Assembly (NCBI GenBank): GCA_937952975.1
Contig: CALFXX010000075.1
Location: forward strand, 1 to 7,451
Length of the DNA: 7,451 nt
From: an uncultured Alcaligenaceae bacterium
Lineage (GTDB): Bacteria; Pseudomonadota; Gammaproteobacteria; Burkholderiales; Burkholderiaceae_B
Direction: 5' to 3'
The notes under the pieces were generated by a model. The model did not search any database. It was not told where the DNA came from and saw only the letters and a list, made by a program, of their open reading frames with translations. Each line of letters begins with the position of its first letter. Within the stretch, counting starts at the first letter, position 1. The position numbers were made by a program, and so were the translations under genes. This document shows, piece by piece, positions 7,401 through 7,451 of this stretch.

Positions 7401-7451
7401 AGATCGGAAGAGCGTCGTGTAGGGAAAGAGTGTCTTCGCCTGTGTAGATCT
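7401..7451. other. Illumina TruSeq adapter contamination with i5 index (not genomic)
   Basis: The sequence begins AGATCGGAAGAGC at 7401 and continues to 7433 as the reverse complement of the Illumina universal adapter read-1 end. The next eight bases, CTTCGCCT (7434-7441), sit where the i5 index belongs and are the reverse complement of AGGCGAAG, which I recall as TruSeq HT index D505. GTGTAGATCT (7442-7451) continues into the flow-cell part of the adapter. All three segments are in the right order and spacing. In the gene's frame it reads RSEERRVGKECLRLCRS, a familiar artefact peptide. Confidence 0.98.

Noticed and set aside
7401..7451. Possible genuine C-terminal extension or a new small protein tail
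   Set aside because: The bases are sequencing adapter plus index, so the encoded residues have no biological meaning.
1..7451. CRISPR array, tRNA/rRNA genes, insertion sequences, promoters or terminators
   Set aside because: Coding sequence of one gene fills the window up to the adapter. I saw no spaced direct repeats of CRISPR type, no transposase motifs or terminal inverted repeats, and no intergenic space.

Overview
The window is one continuous stretch of a single large nonribosomal peptide synthetase (NRPS) gene on the + strand. The frame beginning at position 3 has no stop codon to the end of the window. I read about 2466 codons of biological sequence (3-7400), open at both ends, so neither the start codon nor the natural stop is present. 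There is no intergenic DNA, RNA gene, promoter or terminator.

Domain order is [C-terminal half of C1]-A1-T1-E-C2-A2-T2-[first ~50 residues of TE]. This is a complete adenylation-thiolation-epimerisation module behind a truncated condensation domain, then a full C-A-T module, then the start of a chain-releasing thioesterase. The A1 pocket residues read D-F-W-N-I-G-M-V-H-K, the classical threonine code. The A2 residues read D-A-T-K-I-G-E-V-G-K, one position from a standard asparagine code. The predicted end of the assembly line is therefore: upstream acyl or peptidyl donor, then Thr epimerised to the D form (D-allo-Thr), then Asn, then TE release by hydrolysis or cyclisation. The compound cannot be named from this fragment.

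The last 51 bases (7401-7451) are not genomic. They match the Illumina TruSeq adapter read inward from the insert, including an 8-base i5 index (CTTCGCCT, reverse complement of the index known as D505). The TE domain is cut at exactly this point, and the final 17 codons (RSEERRVGKEC...) are an artefact.

Base composition is patchy. The shared A-domain scaffold and the T, E and C2 parts are moderately GC-rich. The substrate-binding cores of A1 and A2, the C1 remnant and the TE start are clearly AT-richer. A1 and A2 are almost identical outside their cores, which suggests module duplication plus exchange of the specificity-determining core. Moderate GC and frequent TTA leucine codons argue against a high-GC streptomycete. 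A Gram-negative (proteobacterial) source is my best guess, at low confidence.
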